DNA of 64,000 nt, taken from an uncultured Bacteroidales bacterium. GTDB taxonomy: Bacteria; Bacteroidota; Bacteroidia; Bacteroidales; Bacteroidaceae. Positions 8,363 through 18,202 of this stretch are shown here, piece by piece. Location of the stretch: positions 62,001 to 126,000 of the forward strand of contig CADCNQ010000005.1 in assembly GCA_902802815.1 (NCBI GenBank). The letters are read 5' to 3'. The notes under the pieces were generated by a model, which worked only from the letters and a program-made list of their open reading frames with translations, ran no database searches and had not been told where the DNA came from. The stretch's first letter is position 1; the number at the start of each line of letters is the position of its first letter. The position numbers and the translations under genes were made by a program.

Positions 8363-10870
8363 ATGAATATCAAAAGTCTATTACTGTTTGCCCTACTCTC
8401 CCTCATGCCCCTCTGCATTCCCGATGCAGCACTCAGGGCACAAAGCATGACCGACGAGCAGGTGCTCAACTACGTCACCAAGGAGACACAGCGCGGTGCC
8501 ACACAAAGTTCCATCGTGGCCTATCTTATCAAGCGCGGTGTTACCACGGCTCAGCTCCAGCGCGTACGCCGTATTGCCGAGCGCATGAAAACTGAAGAAA
8601 AAAACGGTGATCGCACGACTGTGGGAAAAGGGTCTGTCCGGCAGATACCTGTACCAATCACGACAGCGAACAAAACCGAGTTGCGTCAACAAGAGCTTGG
8701 CATCAGCGGTGACATCTCAGCTGTAGACTCTACATCCCAAGTCAAAGATATCACCACAGAGATGGATCTTGACAATTCCCGCAAAGTCTTCGGTCGCAAC
8801 ATCTTCTCCATTGACAATCTGACATTCGCGCCCTCGCAAAACATCGCCACCCCGGCCAACTACGTATTGGGAGCCGGCGACGAGGTGGTTGTCAATATTT
8901 GGGGAGCCAGCCAGCAGACGGTGCAGGAGCAGATATCTCCCGACGGTTATATCGTCGTGCCCAATGTCGGCCCCGTTCATCTTGGGGGTCTCACCGTCAG
9001 CAGGGCTAAGGCCGTCCTGAAGGAAAAACTGGGAAGCCGTTACAGCAATTCCCATTTTGACCTCTCTCTCGGCGGTGTCCGTTCACTTCAGGTTCAGGTA
9101 ATGGGCGAAGTGGTACGTCCCGGCACCTACACCCTGCCGAGTCTTGCATCCGCCTTCAACGCGCTGTACTGTGCCGGCGGTATCAACGACATCGGTACGC
9201 TGCGCAACATACGGGTATTCCGTCAGGGGCAGCAGGTTGCCGCCATCGATGTCTACGACTATCTCCTGCACGGCAACACCAAAGGCGACGTACGTCTCCA
9301 CGACGGAGATGTCATCCTGGTAGGTCCTTACGACTGCCTGGTGGAGATTACCGGCAATGTAAAACGCCCGATGTTTTACGAGATGAAGAAGACGGAGACA
9401 GTAAAAGACCTTCTGGACTATGCCGGAGGTTTCGACGGTAAGGCATACACCAAGAACGTGCGCCTGAAACGTTCGATGGGAGCAGAATACTCCATCCACT
9501 CCATCGAAGAGTTTCAGATGGGTGCTTTCACCGTGGCCGACGGCGACCTTGTCGAGGCTGATGAGAATATGGCCCGTTTCAACAATCTCGTAGAGGTGCG
9601 CGGCGCCGTGAAACACCCCGGCCAGTTCCAGCTCGGCGGCAACATACAGAGCGTCAAGGACCTCGTCCTCGCTGCTGACGGACTTTTGGAGAGCGCCTAC
9701 ACCGAACGCGCCATCATGCATCGCGAACGGGAAGACAAAAGCCGCGAGATGACGAATATCGACATCGTAGGCATACTCAACGGCACCGCCACCGACGTAC
9801 CTCTGCGCAACAGCGATGTACTCTTCATTCCCAACAAACTGGAAATGGAAGGTGAGCGCACCATGCAGATTGCCGGTGAAATCAACTACCCCGGTGTCTA
9901 TCCCTATGCTGACAAGACCACTCTCAAGGATGTTATTCTGCAGGCCGGCGGTATGACCCATGCCGGTTCCCTGGCACGCATCGACGTCTATCGCCGACTG
10001 CGCGACGCGCAAGCCCTTCAAGACGGAGCCAAGGCCGCAGAATACTATTCCTTTGCCCTGGATGAGGACTATAACCTCGTCCGTGATACTGTCTTCGAAC
10101 TCAAGCCCTACGACGTGGTCTATATCAGGAAGTCCCCGGGGTATGAGGAACAGAGAATTATTCGTGTGGAAGGTCAGGTCAATTTCCCGGGCACTTATGC
10201 CATGACCACCAAAAACTACCGTCTCTCCGACCTTATCCGCGACTGCGGCGGAGTCTCAGACCAGGGTTACCCCCACGGTGCCAGCCTCATCCGCGTCATG
10301 AACCAGGCAGAGCGTCAGCAGCGGGACGCCTTGAATCTACGTTCCCAGATTGAGATATACGAGGACGGACTGCGCGAGGGCAGGGACATGAACATGCAGG
10401 TAGCCGACTCGCTTCTGGCCATGAAGTCCATCACCGACAACACCTATCCCGTCGCCATTGAACTGGACAAGGCCCTCAATGAACCGGGCTGTGTCTATGA
10501 CCTTATCCTGAGAGAGGGCGACGTCATCACCGTTCCGCGTCCGGAGTTCACCATCAAGGTTAGCGGCGAGGTTATGCACCCTGTGGCTATGGCCTACGAA
10601 GAGGGCAAGAACCTCAACTACTACATACGCCACGCCGGCGGATATGCCCGCAAGGCATACAGGAGCCGCGTCTATGGCATCCACATGAACGGCACCGTTG
10701 TGAAGCTCTCTGCCAACTCCATCCGCGACATCGAGCCCGGCACGGAGATTGTCGTGCCCTCCAAGGCCGGCAAGAAAGGCATGAGCACAGCTGAAATCAT
10801 GAGCATGTCGTCCACCGCAGCCTCCCTGTCCTCCGTCATCGTAGCCCTCATGAACGTCATCACCAGATAA
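8363..10870 (+). CDS. multi-SLBB polysaccharide export protein (Wza-like, long form)
   Basis: 835 residues. A signal peptide (about residues 1-29, ending LRAQS) is followed by a predicted helical region, a Poly_export domain (about 165-245: NYVLGAGDEVVVNIWG, SPDGYIVVPNVG), then six SLBB-type repeats, each with a G-V-x-x-P-type turn (VMGEVVRPGTY, TGNVKRP, RGAVKHPGQ, AGEINYPGVY, EGQVNFPGTY, SGEVMHP), and a hydrophobic C-terminal helix (about 808-830). Such proteins form or line the outer-membrane export channel. The frame is open upstream into ruvC, but the ATG at 8363 precedes a proper signal peptide. It is the first gene of the polysaccharide operon; the Wzz-like gene starts 3 bases after its stop. 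Confidence 0.9.
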   Translation: MNIKSLLLFALLSLMPLCIPDAALRAQSMTDEQVLNYVTKETQRGATQSSIVAYLIKRGVTTAQLQRVRRIAERMKTEEKNGDRTTVGKGSVRQIPVPITTANKTELRQQELGISGDISAVDSTSQVKDITTEMDLDNSRKVFGRNIFSIDNLTFAPSQNIATPANYVLGAGDEVVVNIWGASQQTVQEQISPDGYIVVPNVGPVHLGGLTVSRAKAVLKEKLGSRYSNSHFDLSLGGVRSLQVQVMGEVVRPGTYTLPSLASAFNALYCAGGINDIGTLRNIRVFRQGQQVAAIDVYDYLLHGNTKGDVRLHDGDVILVGPYDCLVEITGNVKRPMFYEMKKTETVKDLLDYAGGFDGKAYTKNVRLKRSMGAEYSIHSIEEFQMGAFTVADGDLVEADENMARFNNLVEVRGAVKHPGQFQLGGNIQSVKDLVLAADGLLESAYTERAIMHREREDKSREMTNIDIVGILNGTATDVPLRNSDVLFIPNKLEMEGERTMQIAGEINYPGVYPYADKTTLKDVILQAGGMTHAGSLARIDVYRRLRDAQALQDGAKAAEYYSFALDEDYNLVRDTVFELKPYDVVYIRKSPGYEEQRIIRVEGQVNFPGTYAMTTKNYRLSDLIRDCGGVSDQGYPHGASLIRVMNQAERQQRDALNLRSQIEIYEDGLREGRDMNMQVADSLLAMKSITDNTYPVAIELDKALNEPGCVYDLILREGDVITVPRPEFTIKVSGEVMHPVAMAYEEGKNLNYYIRHAGGYARKAYRSRVYGIHMNGTVVKLSANSIRDIEPGTEIVVPSKAGKKGMSTAEIMSMSSTAASLSSVIVALMNVITR

Positions 10871-10873
10871 GCC

Positions 10874-11944
10874 ATGGAACAGAAAAGCAACGAACATATT
10901 ATCGACCTCACCAAAGTGACCCGCACGCTGTGGGCCTCGCGGCGACGTTTCTACAAAGTGTGGGTGTGTACATTCGTCCTCTCCTGCATATGGATATTTC
11001 CCCAGCCCCGCTACTACACATGTGAGGTAAAGCTTGCTCCGGAGATGAGCGGAGAAGATATGGGTAGCGGTCTTTCCAACATAGCCTCATCATTCGGTTT
11101 CAATCTCGGCGGCGCCGCCGGACAGGATGCCATCTATCCAGAACTCTACCCCGAGCTCTTTGAGAGTCCCGAATTCATTGTGGGTCTCTACGGCATTGAG
11201 GTCACCACGAAAGACGGAGACATATCCACCGACTATTTCACCTACATGAACTCGCACCAGAAGAAGAACCCGCTCACCTGGCCTTTTGTGTGGACCAAGT
11301 CTAAAATCACCAGTTTTTTCGAGACAGAGGACACCACGCCGAGAGGCGATGTCAAGAGCGGCATCAATCCCTTCATGATGAATCGCAAGGATTATAACCT
11401 GATGCAACAGATTATACGAAACATCAATTGCTCCGTGGACAAAAAAAACAGCGTCATCACTATCAAAGTCACGGATCAGGACGCTCTTATCTGCGCCACG
11501 ATGGCCGACAGCGTGAAGCAGCACCTGCAGGATTTCATCATACGCTACCGCACCAGCAAGGCCAAGGAAGATGTCGCCCACTATCAGCAGATGCGCGACA
11601 GTGCCGAGGTTGAATACCTCGCCGCCATGCGGGCCTACAGCCGCTATAGCGACACCCACATGGACATCACCCTACAGACCTTTCAGAGCGAGCGCGACAA
11701 GTTGGAAAACGACATGATGCTCAAGCAGAACTCTCTGGCTGCGATGGAGACCCAGTTGCAGAACACCAAGGTGAAGCTGCAGGAGAAGACCCCGGCCTTC
11801 ACAACGCTGAAGAGCGCCATTGTTCCCGTTAAACCTGCAGGGCCAAAACGCATGATATTTGTCGTTACCATGCTACTTCTTTCTGCAATCTGCACTTCCA
11901 TCTACATTCTCAAGGGTACTTTCACCAAAGTTATTTTGCAATAA
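10874..11944 (+). CDS. Wzz-like chain-length/co-polymerase protein without kinase domain
   Basis: 356 residues: a short cytoplasmic N-terminus, a membrane helix at about 32-50, a periplasmic domain with long helices (about 225-310, SAEVEYLAAMRAY... and repeated Gln/Leu heptads), a PAGPKR motif near 330 and a second helix at about 334-352. This is the Wzz/PCP topology; the proline-rich motif before the last helix is characteristic. No tyrosine-kinase part is attached. It probably works with the SLBB exporter just upstream (3-base spacing) and the Wzy-like protein downstream. Confidence 0.88.
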   Translation: MEQKSNEHIIDLTKVTRTLWASRRRFYKVWVCTFVLSCIWIFPQPRYYTCEVKLAPEMSGEDMGSGLSNIASSFGFNLGGAAGQDAIYPELYPELFESPEFIVGLYGIEVTTKDGDISTDYFTYMNSHQKKNPLTWPFVWTKSKITSFFETEDTTPRGDVKSGINPFMMNRKDYNLMQQIIRNINCSVDKKNSVITIKVTDQDALICATMADSVKQHLQDFIIRYRTSKAKEDVAHYQQMRDSAEVEYLAAMRAYSRYSDTHMDITLQTFQSERDKLENDMMLKQNSLAAMETQLQNTKVKLQEKTPAFTTLKSAIVPVKPAGPKRMIFVVTMLLLSAICTSIYILKGTFTKVILQ

Positions 11945-11979
11945 CGACTAACAGCCACCTTTAGGGTCAAACATAGTTC

Positions 11980-13209
11980 ATGAACTTACTGCAAATAGAC
12001 ATAGGACAATCAAAAGTGATACCTTTTGTATCCATTTCCTTGGTCACTGTGTTTATGGCTATTAGTTTCGTAGACTTGGAACAACAAATGGCTTCATATC
12101 TGGCATTAGTCGGAACTATAGTTGTTTTATTTGCTTCTGTCGGGCTCTTACTACTTAAAAAAACGCTGCACACTTTTGACATCATTGTCCTATTATACAT
12201 TGTGATTTTGGAAATAGTGTCTGTCATCAACGGAAACGAATGGAAGCTCTGGCTTTGGAATGTATTTCCCATAACTGCTTATCTTTTAATTTTCAACTAT
12301 TACGAGGCGAGATATCACACTATTATCCATGCCATCACATTAGTACTCTCCATTGCCATCTATTGTCAACTCTATCAGTGTGTCACTCACCCGGATATGT
12401 GGCTCTTTGAAGGAGAGAAAGAAGCACGAGGATACCTTCTTGGCGGCAACTACAACGGCATGGGAATCAGAATGCTCATCGCACTTACCGCCAGTATGAT
12501 TGGCATGAGATACAGCAAATGGATTCGGATAAATCTTGTTCCACTCACAATCTGTTGCTTTGCAATACTCTTTATGGTTCGCTCCATGACATCTCTATCT
12601 TGCATGTTCCTCCTGACAATTCTTTTCTTTATAAAGAACAAAAAATTACTTCTGATGGGGGCTGTAGGTATGTTTGTAGGAGCATTTCTATTCCAGACAT
12701 TTGTATGCTTCTCAGGCAGAGGTCTTGAAAACAATGAACTGGCCGTATGGCTCATCGAGGATGTTTTGGAAAAGGATTTGACCTTTACTCATCGAACATA
12801 TATATGGGATTCAGCCCTCTGCGTTTTCGCAGAGTCTCCCATATGGGGTTACGGTTTTTTTAGTATAGATTGGTTTAGAGTACATATTTCCACTGAAGGA
12901 GGAATGGATAATTTCATCATTTGCCACATGATATACGGAGGCATTATACTGCTGTCGCTTTACACCATTCTTGTTCTGAAAACGCTACTACGCCTTATTA
13001 TTATCAAAGATCTGACTGCAATGAGACTGATGGCCGTTTTTGGTGTGCTATGTATCATGATGCTTTTCGAGGCATACGATACGCCATTAGTGTTCCTTCT
13101 ACTTACCATGATGTACTATTACCCACGCCAAGAGTCCTTTGCCACCTTGGGAGACTATGTCGAAGAGATATCCATACAAGAAAACGATAACCTAGCCTCA
13201 TCGAAGTAA
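11980..13209 (+). CDS. O-antigen polymerase/ligase-like (Wzy) membrane protein
   Basis: 409 residues with about eleven membrane segments and one larger extracytoplasmic loop around residues 240-300, containing RTYIWDSALCVFAESPIWGYG. That fits the Wzy/WaaL-type loop, where a W-D-x-A-L...P-x-x-G-x-G pattern is common. It would polymerise repeat units at the periplasmic face. The alternative is an O-antigen ligase; sequence alone does not separate them, but its place between Wzz and Wzx favours polymerase. This gene begins the AT-rich section of the locus (22 G/C of 60 bases at 12061-12120). Confidence 0.75.
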   Translation: MNLLQIDIGQSKVIPFVSISLVTVFMAISFVDLEQQMASYLALVGTIVVLFASVGLLLLKKTLHTFDIIVLLYIVILEIVSVINGNEWKLWLWNVFPITAYLLIFNYYEARYHTIIHAITLVLSIAIYCQLYQCVTHPDMWLFEGEKEARGYLLGGNYNGMGIRMLIALTASMIGMRYSKWIRINLVPLTICCFAILFMVRSMTSLSCMFLLTILFFIKNKKLLLMGAVGMFVGAFLFQTFVCFSGRGLENNELAVWLIEDVLEKDLTFTHRTYIWDSALCVFAESPIWGYGFFSIDWFRVHISTEGGMDNFIICHMIYGGIILLSLYTILVLKTLLRLIIIKDLTAMRLMAVFGVLCIMMLFEAYDTPLVFLLLTMMYYYPRQESFATLGDYVEEISIQENDNLASSK

Positions 13210-13215
13210 AGGTAT

Positions 13216-14733
13216 ATGGAACGCACAAAACTCATACTCATCAACACCATTTCCCAGTATCTTCGGACAGGATTATGCATGGTTCTCTCTTTGTATTCTA
13301 CCCGACTGATACTAGCTGTACTTGGTCAATCAGATTTTGGCATCTATGCGCTGATTGGCAGTTTGGTTATGATGCTCAGTTTTATTACGTCCTCACTTGC
13401 CACCAGTACACAAAGGTTTTTTTCTTACTCCTGGGGGAAGAATGATTTAAACGAGATAAAAATCATCTTCAGCAATGCTTTGGGACTACATTTCATTATC
13501 AGTTTATTGTTAACGCTTGTTTTGCTCCTAACGGAGCATGCCATCGTGCACGACTACATGAGTATTCCACCTGACAGAGTAGAAGCTGCCGATTTCGTCT
13601 ATTATACCATTGTGCTGATGCTTACCCTAACATTTATGACCGCACCTATAAAAGCGCTTTTCATTGCAAGGGAAAACATCGTTTACACATCAATTATTGA
13701 TGTTGTTGACAGCATTCTTAAACTTATCGGAGCAATGGCATTGACATACATCACGTATGACTCTCTGAAAGTGTACTCGTTACTCATGGCTGGCATTTCG
13801 GCTTTTACATTTTTAGCCTATAGCATATATGCATTTATTAAATACGAGGAGTGTCACATTCCGCTCTTTTCCGAATTTTCATCAAATCGCGTTCGACAAC
13901 TGTTTTCATTTACTGTGTGGAATGTCTATGCCGTAGGAAGCACCATTATCAGGACACAAGGACTTGCTGTCATCCTAAATAAATTCCTCGGCACCATTGT
14001 TAATGCAGCTTACGGTATTGCGCTTCAAATATCAAATGCCGTCAGTTCTGTTGCAGCCAGCATACTAAATGCCATGAACCCGCAACTGATGAAGGCAGAA
14101 GGTGGAGGAGACAGGAGTAAAATGTTGCAATACGCCACAAAGGAAAGTAAATACTCCTACCTGATGTTGTCCTTCATTTTGATTCCCATAGTAATTGAGA
14201 TGCCTGCTATTCTTACAGCATGGCTCAAGGAATATCCGCCATACACAATAGAATTCTGCAGAATGGTTGTCATCGCAACCATCTTTGACCAAGCAACAAT
14301 TGGACTAACATCTGCCAATCAGGCGGAAGGGAACATTCGTAATTACTCCCTGATTACAAGTACAATCCGCCTTATAATCATACCCGCCACATGGATGTGT
14401 CTTTACTACGGGTTTCATATCCCAAGTGTAATCTGTTGCTACTTGTTGTTTGAGCTGATTTGCGGACTGTCACGTATTCCACTTATCCATCATACGGCAG
14501 GACTTAATATCGGAGACTATTGTACGGAGGTTTTTATCAAACCTTTAATCCCTATTATCGGGAATATTGTTGCATGCATCCTGATAATCCATTTGATGGA
14601 TGGAGCATTACGTTTCTTCGTTACGGAATCTGTCGGGATACTTATTTCCGGTATACTCACATACTGTTTTTCTTTGGATCGGGCAGAAAAGTCTTGGATT
14701 TCCCATCACATAACGATTTGGCGAAATGATTAA
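13216..14733 (+). CDS. Wzx-type polysaccharide flippase (MOP superfamily)
   Basis: 505 residues with 12-14 predicted membrane helices. The N-terminal region (YLRTGLCMVLSLYSTRLILAVLGQSDFGIYALIGSLVMML) is the usual start of Bacteroidales oligosaccharide flippases. It would carry undecaprenyl-linked repeat units across the inner membrane. It lies 6 bases after the polymerase gene and overlaps the FrhB-like gene by 8 bases. It shares the low G+C content of its neighbours. Confidence 0.85.
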   Translation: MERTKLILINTISQYLRTGLCMVLSLYSTRLILAVLGQSDFGIYALIGSLVMMLSFITSSLATSTQRFFSYSWGKNDLNEIKIIFSNALGLHFIISLLLTLVLLLTEHAIVHDYMSIPPDRVEAADFVYYTIVLMLTLTFMTAPIKALFIARENIVYTSIIDVVDSILKLIGAMALTYITYDSLKVYSLLMAGISAFTFLAYSIYAFIKYEECHIPLFSEFSSNRVRQLFSFTVWNVYAVGSTIIRTQGLAVILNKFLGTIVNAAYGIALQISNAVSSVAASILNAMNPQLMKAEGGGDRSKMLQYATKESKYSYLMLSFILIPIVIEMPAILTAWLKEYPPYTIEFCRMVVIATIFDQATIGLTSANQAEGNIRNYSLITSTIRLIIIPATWMCLYYGFHIPSVICCYLLFELICGLSRIPLIHHTAGLNIGDYCTEVFIKPLIPIIGNIVACILIIHLMDGALRFFVTESVGILISGILTYCFSLDRAEKSWISHHITIWRND

Positions 14734-15916
14734 GATTCAAGATAAAAATAACTGCTGTGGATGTACTGCTTGCGAGCAGATATGTCCACGACGTTGCATA
14801 TCCATGAAGGAAGATTGTGAAGGCTTCCTATATCCTTCCGTAAACATTGAATCATGCGTTGACTGTCATCTATGCGAAAAAGTATGTCCTGCGATAAATC
14901 CCTTTACGCCAGCTCAACAAATTCCCCGAAGCTACGCATGCAAGGCTCACCGTGAAGACATCAGACTCAGCAGTTCTTCTGGAGGCATGTTCACCATTCT
15001 GGCCACCAAAATTATCAATATGGGAGGAGTCGTTTTTGGAGCATGCTTTCAGAAAGATTGGACTGTAGCCCATAACTATACAGAGACACTGGAAGGGCTC
15101 AAACTGTTCAGAGGGTCAAAATATGTTCAAAGTTTCTTGGGTAACACTTATCAAAAAGTAAGGGATTTCCTGAAAGAAGACAGAATCGTATTGTTTTCAG
15201 GCACGCCATGCCAAGTCGCCGGTCTAAACCATTTCCTGAGAAAAAAGTACGATAATCTTTACACTATCGACATCGTCTGCCACAGTATCCCGAGTCCTCT
15301 CGTCTGGAAAATGTACTTGGAAAATAAGCAAACGGGCAATCACATCAAACACATCACATTTCGAGATAAGTTTGCAGGATGGAGGAATTACGGATTGAGA
15401 ATCAGTAATGAATCTCAAATCATTGAGCAAGGCACAAAAGAAGAAAATCTTTATATGCGCGGATTCCTTGAGAACCTCACTGTAAGACCTTCTTGTTTTG
15501 CCTGTCCAGCCAGGAATTATACTTCCGGCAGCGATATCATGTTGGCAGATTGTTGGGGATTGGATAAGTATCATCCGGAGATTGATGACAATCGGGGGAT
15601 GTCACAAGCCTTGATTCTAACAGAGAAAGGCAAGAAACTGTTTGATACTTGCCAAAACGATATCTTCACACTTCGCATTCCTTATGAGGAGGTAGAAGAC
15701 AAGGACCTTCACCTACCTATTACAGCGTCTACACGTCCACATCCTTATCGGGACTACTTTTTCGAGAACATCAGGAAACGACCAATTGAAGACCTCATAG
15801 CATCTTGTCTCAAGAAAGGAGATTTGCGTTCACAGATAATCGAGAATCTCAAACGAACTGGCAAAGTATTCGGATTCGACAAAATATACAGAATATGGAA
15901 GAACAAGGGAAAATAG
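14726..15916 (+). CDS. FrhB-like iron-sulfur protein (coenzyme F420 hydrogenase beta-subunit family) of a polysaccharide locus
   Basis: 396 residues. Two [4Fe-4S] ferredoxin motifs lie near the N-terminus (CCGCTACEQICP at about 10-21 and CVDCHLCEKVCP at about 46-57), followed by FrhB N- and C-terminal domains with SSSGGMFT and FSGTPCQVAGL. Members of this family often sit beside pyruvyl-transferase-like genes in surface polysaccharide clusters; the reaction there is not established. The active protein probably uses a flavin. The end overlaps the pyruvyl-transferase gene by 22 bases. Confidence 0.85.
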   Translation: MIKIQDKNNCCGCTACEQICPRRCISMKEDCEGFLYPSVNIESCVDCHLCEKVCPAINPFTPAQQIPRSYACKAHREDIRLSSSSGGMFTILATKIINMGGVVFGACFQKDWTVAHNYTETLEGLKLFRGSKYVQSFLGNTYQKVRDFLKEDRIVLFSGTPCQVAGLNHFLRKKYDNLYTIDIVCHSIPSPLVWKMYLENKQTGNHIKHITFRDKFAGWRNYGLRISNESQIIEQGTKEENLYMRGFLENLTVRPSCFACPARNYTSGSDIMLADCWGLDKYHPEIDDNRGMSQALILTEKGKKLFDTCQNDIFTLRIPYEEVEDKDLHLPITASTRPHPYRDYFFENIRKRPIEDLIASCLKKGDLRSQIIENLKRTGKVFGFDKIYRIWKNKGK

Positions 15917-17013
15917 CATTGTTCACATGTCATGAAGACCCTAATTATGGTAGTATGTTGCAGGCCTATGCGCTTGCAGCAGCTATTAAATCATTAGGTC
16001 ACGAAGTCGAGTATATTTCTTACAGGAACTATCCCTACCAGTCTTGGCCGATAAGGGCAATTAAGGCTGTTGCAAGATATTTGGGATTGAAGAAAAACGT
16101 ACATGAGTTCAGTTTCTTTGATTCGCCTGAATTTGCCGATACAATGAATGCCTTTAAGAGGTTTCATCGTCAACATATCCCATCCTCAAAAAAAATCTAC
16201 TATAGCAATACTATCAGGACAATTACAGACCACAACGAATACACTAATTATATTATCGGAAGTGATCAGTCTTGGAGTCCATATCTATATGATAGTCGAA
16301 AGCCATATTTCCTTGACTTTGCTGAGCTCCCCAAACGGAATGCCTATGCTCCAAGTTTAGGAACCACCAATATATCCGTTGAATATAAGCAACTACTTAA
16401 ACGAAAGCTAGCTATATTTAATCATCTTTCCTGTAGAGAAAAATCTAATAGCGAAATGCTGTCTTCTCTTATCGGGAGGGAAGTAAAAAATGTTCTTGAC
16501 CCGACATTGCTACTTTCCTCTGAGGAATGGAACAAAATAGCGACAACTCCAAAGATTAAAGGAGAATATGTTCTAGCATATATACTGGGCGAGAAAAACA
16601 CAATTGTCAAATTTGCCGACGACCTCGGTAATACAACTGGTCTACCCGTATATTATATTGTTACCCGCCCAAAACACTTGAATCACAAAAACATTTTGAC
16701 TGGTATCGGGCCTGACGACTTTGTGGGACTTGTCAAGCATGCAAAATATGTTGTAACAGACTCTTTCCACGGCACTCTGTTCTGTATTATCCACAAGGTT
16801 CAATTCTATGCCTTCAGTAAGCAGAAAGGCGATATGAATAACAAGGATAACATTAGAATATTAGAATTCCTCAAAACATTACACCTTGAAGAGAGGTTCC
16901 AAGATGATAATCACGCGACTCTATTAGGAAACGTAAACTATACGGAAACCCACAGCATACTTCTTTCAATGCAAAAAGAATCTGTTGCGTTCCTAAAATT
17001 ATGTGTTGAATAA
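15895..17013 (+). CDS. polysaccharide pyruvyl transferase family protein
   Basis: 372 residues from the ATG at 15895, where homology starts (IALFTCHEDPNYGSMLQAYALA). The GSDQSW segment near residue 120 and the VTDSFHGTLFCI segment near 287 are the conserved marks of PF04230. The family adds pyruvate ketals to sugars, but Bacteroidales members next to FrhB proteins are not characterised. The frame is open 30 codons further upstream inside the FrhB gene and that part is not real. It is AT-rich like its neighbours. Confidence 0.88.
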   Translation: MEEQGKIALFTCHEDPNYGSMLQAYALAAAIKSLGHEVEYISYRNYPYQSWPIRAIKAVARYLGLKKNVHEFSFFDSPEFADTMNAFKRFHRQHIPSSKKIYYSNTIRTITDHNEYTNYIIGSDQSWSPYLYDSRKPYFLDFAELPKRNAYAPSLGTTNISVEYKQLLKRKLAIFNHLSCREKSNSEMLSSLIGREVKNVLDPTLLLSSEEWNKIATTPKIKGEYVLAYILGEKNTIVKFADDLGNTTGLPVYYIVTRPKHLNHKNILTGIGPDDFVGLVKHAKYVVTDSFHGTLFCIIHKVQFYAFSKQKGDMNNKDNIRILEFLKTLHLEERFQDDNHATLLGNVNYTETHSILLSMQKESVAFLKLCVE

Positions 17014-17032
17014 ATCCCGGAGGTTTGATGAA

Positions 17033-18202
17033 ATGAAAGTCGCATATATATTAAATACAACGACGCCTCATAGCGGAGATTCCAAGGCATTTCTGTCTTT
17101 GCTGAAAGGTTTAGTCTTAAAAGACATACAACCTGTTATCATCGTCCCTAATTCCGACGGATTATATCAGATATTCAAATCTCAGGGGAACAAGGTATAT
17201 GCTCTTAAATATAAACATTCCACCTATCCTAATACCCATGATATAAAAGATATAATCCTATTTATACCAAGAATCATGGGACGTCTTTTGCTCAACAGCA
17301 TTGCTACGAGAAAACTCACCAATATCTTAAAAAAAGAAAATGTACAGTTGGTTCACACCAATGTAAGTGTAATCAATATTGGTCAACGAGCAGCAAAAGA
17401 ACTTGGTTTGCCACATATATATCATTTCCGCGAATACGCCGACCTTGTAGGATTCAGGTATTTCCCAAGCAAAGCTTCTTACCTCAGTTCTATTTGTGGC
17501 AAAAAAGACTATGTCATTTGCATAACCAGAGGTATCCAACAATACTATCACCTGAACAATTCACACTCTACGGTGATATACGATGGCGTTAGAAATAAGT
17601 CCGAGAAAATGCCCGTAAATGCCAAAGAAAATTATTTCCTTTATGCTGGGAGAATAGAACCGAACAAAGGCTTGTTGGATTTGATTAAAGCGTACAACAA
17701 AGCACTGACGTCTAACAATCCATCCCTTCCCAAAATGAAGGTCGCTGGCGCATCTTCAGATGTTTCTTACTCGCAAATTATAAAACGTTATATTGTAGAG
17801 AATCACCTTGAGAATAGCATCGAGTTGCTCGGCGAACGTAAAGATATCGACCAACTTATGCAGCATGCACTGGCTATAATTGTTCCTTCCAAGTTCGAAG
17901 GATTTGGTTTCTGTATGGCTGAAGCCATGTTCAATGGATGCATCGTAGTTGGATATAATGATACTGGAACAAAAGAACAATTCGAAAACGGACTCCAATA
18001 TACCGGAAAATCCATAGGTTTCCCATATAACAATTCCGAAGAGCTTTGCGATTTACTTACTAGGCTTCCCTCCACTCCGGACATCGAGTTAGCCCCTATT
18101 CGCGAACGAGCTTTTCTCACGGTAAATGAATTGTATTCTATTGAAAACAATGTCCAGAAAATACATGATTTTTATAAACAACTCAACTTGTTGACATCAT
18201 GA
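17033..18202 (+). CDS. family 4 (GT-B) glycosyltransferase
   Basis: 389 residues from the ATG at 17033. The C-terminal half carries the GT4 signature: YAGRIEPNKGLLDLIKAY (about 205), ELLGERKDIDQLM, and the nucleotide-sugar site PSKFEGFGFCMAEAMFNGCIVV with the E-x7-E motif (about 283-305). It is a cytoplasmic sugar transferase for repeat-unit assembly; donor and acceptor unknown. GGAGG stands about 11 bases before the ATG, one of the few Shine-Dalgarno-like sequences in the window. It ends the AT-rich island: 23 G/C of 60 at 17341-17400. It overlaps the next gene by 4 bases. Confidence 0.9.
   Translation: MKVAYILNTTTPHSGDSKAFLSLLKGLVLKDIQPVIIVPNSDGLYQIFKSQGNKVYALKYKHSTYPNTHDIKDIILFIPRIMGRLLLNSIATRKLTNILKKENVQLVHTNVSVINIGQRAAKELGLPHIYHFREYADLVGFRYFPSKASYLSSICGKKDYVICITRGIQQYYHLNNSHSTVIYDGVRNKSEKMPVNAKENYFLYAGRIEPNKGLLDLIKAYNKALTSNNPSLPKMKVAGASSDVSYSQIIKRYIVENHLENSIELLGERKDIDQLMQHALAIIVPSKFEGFGFCMAEAMFNGCIVVGYNDTGTKEQFENGLQYTGKSIGFPYNNSEELCDLLTRLPSTPDIELAPIRERAFLTVNELYSIENNVQKIHDFYKQLNLLTS

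Noticed and set aside
15805..15894. N-terminal extension of the pyruvyl-transferase-like protein by 30 residues
   Set aside because: It is an out-of-frame reading of the FrhB-like gene; family similarity starts at the ATG 15895.
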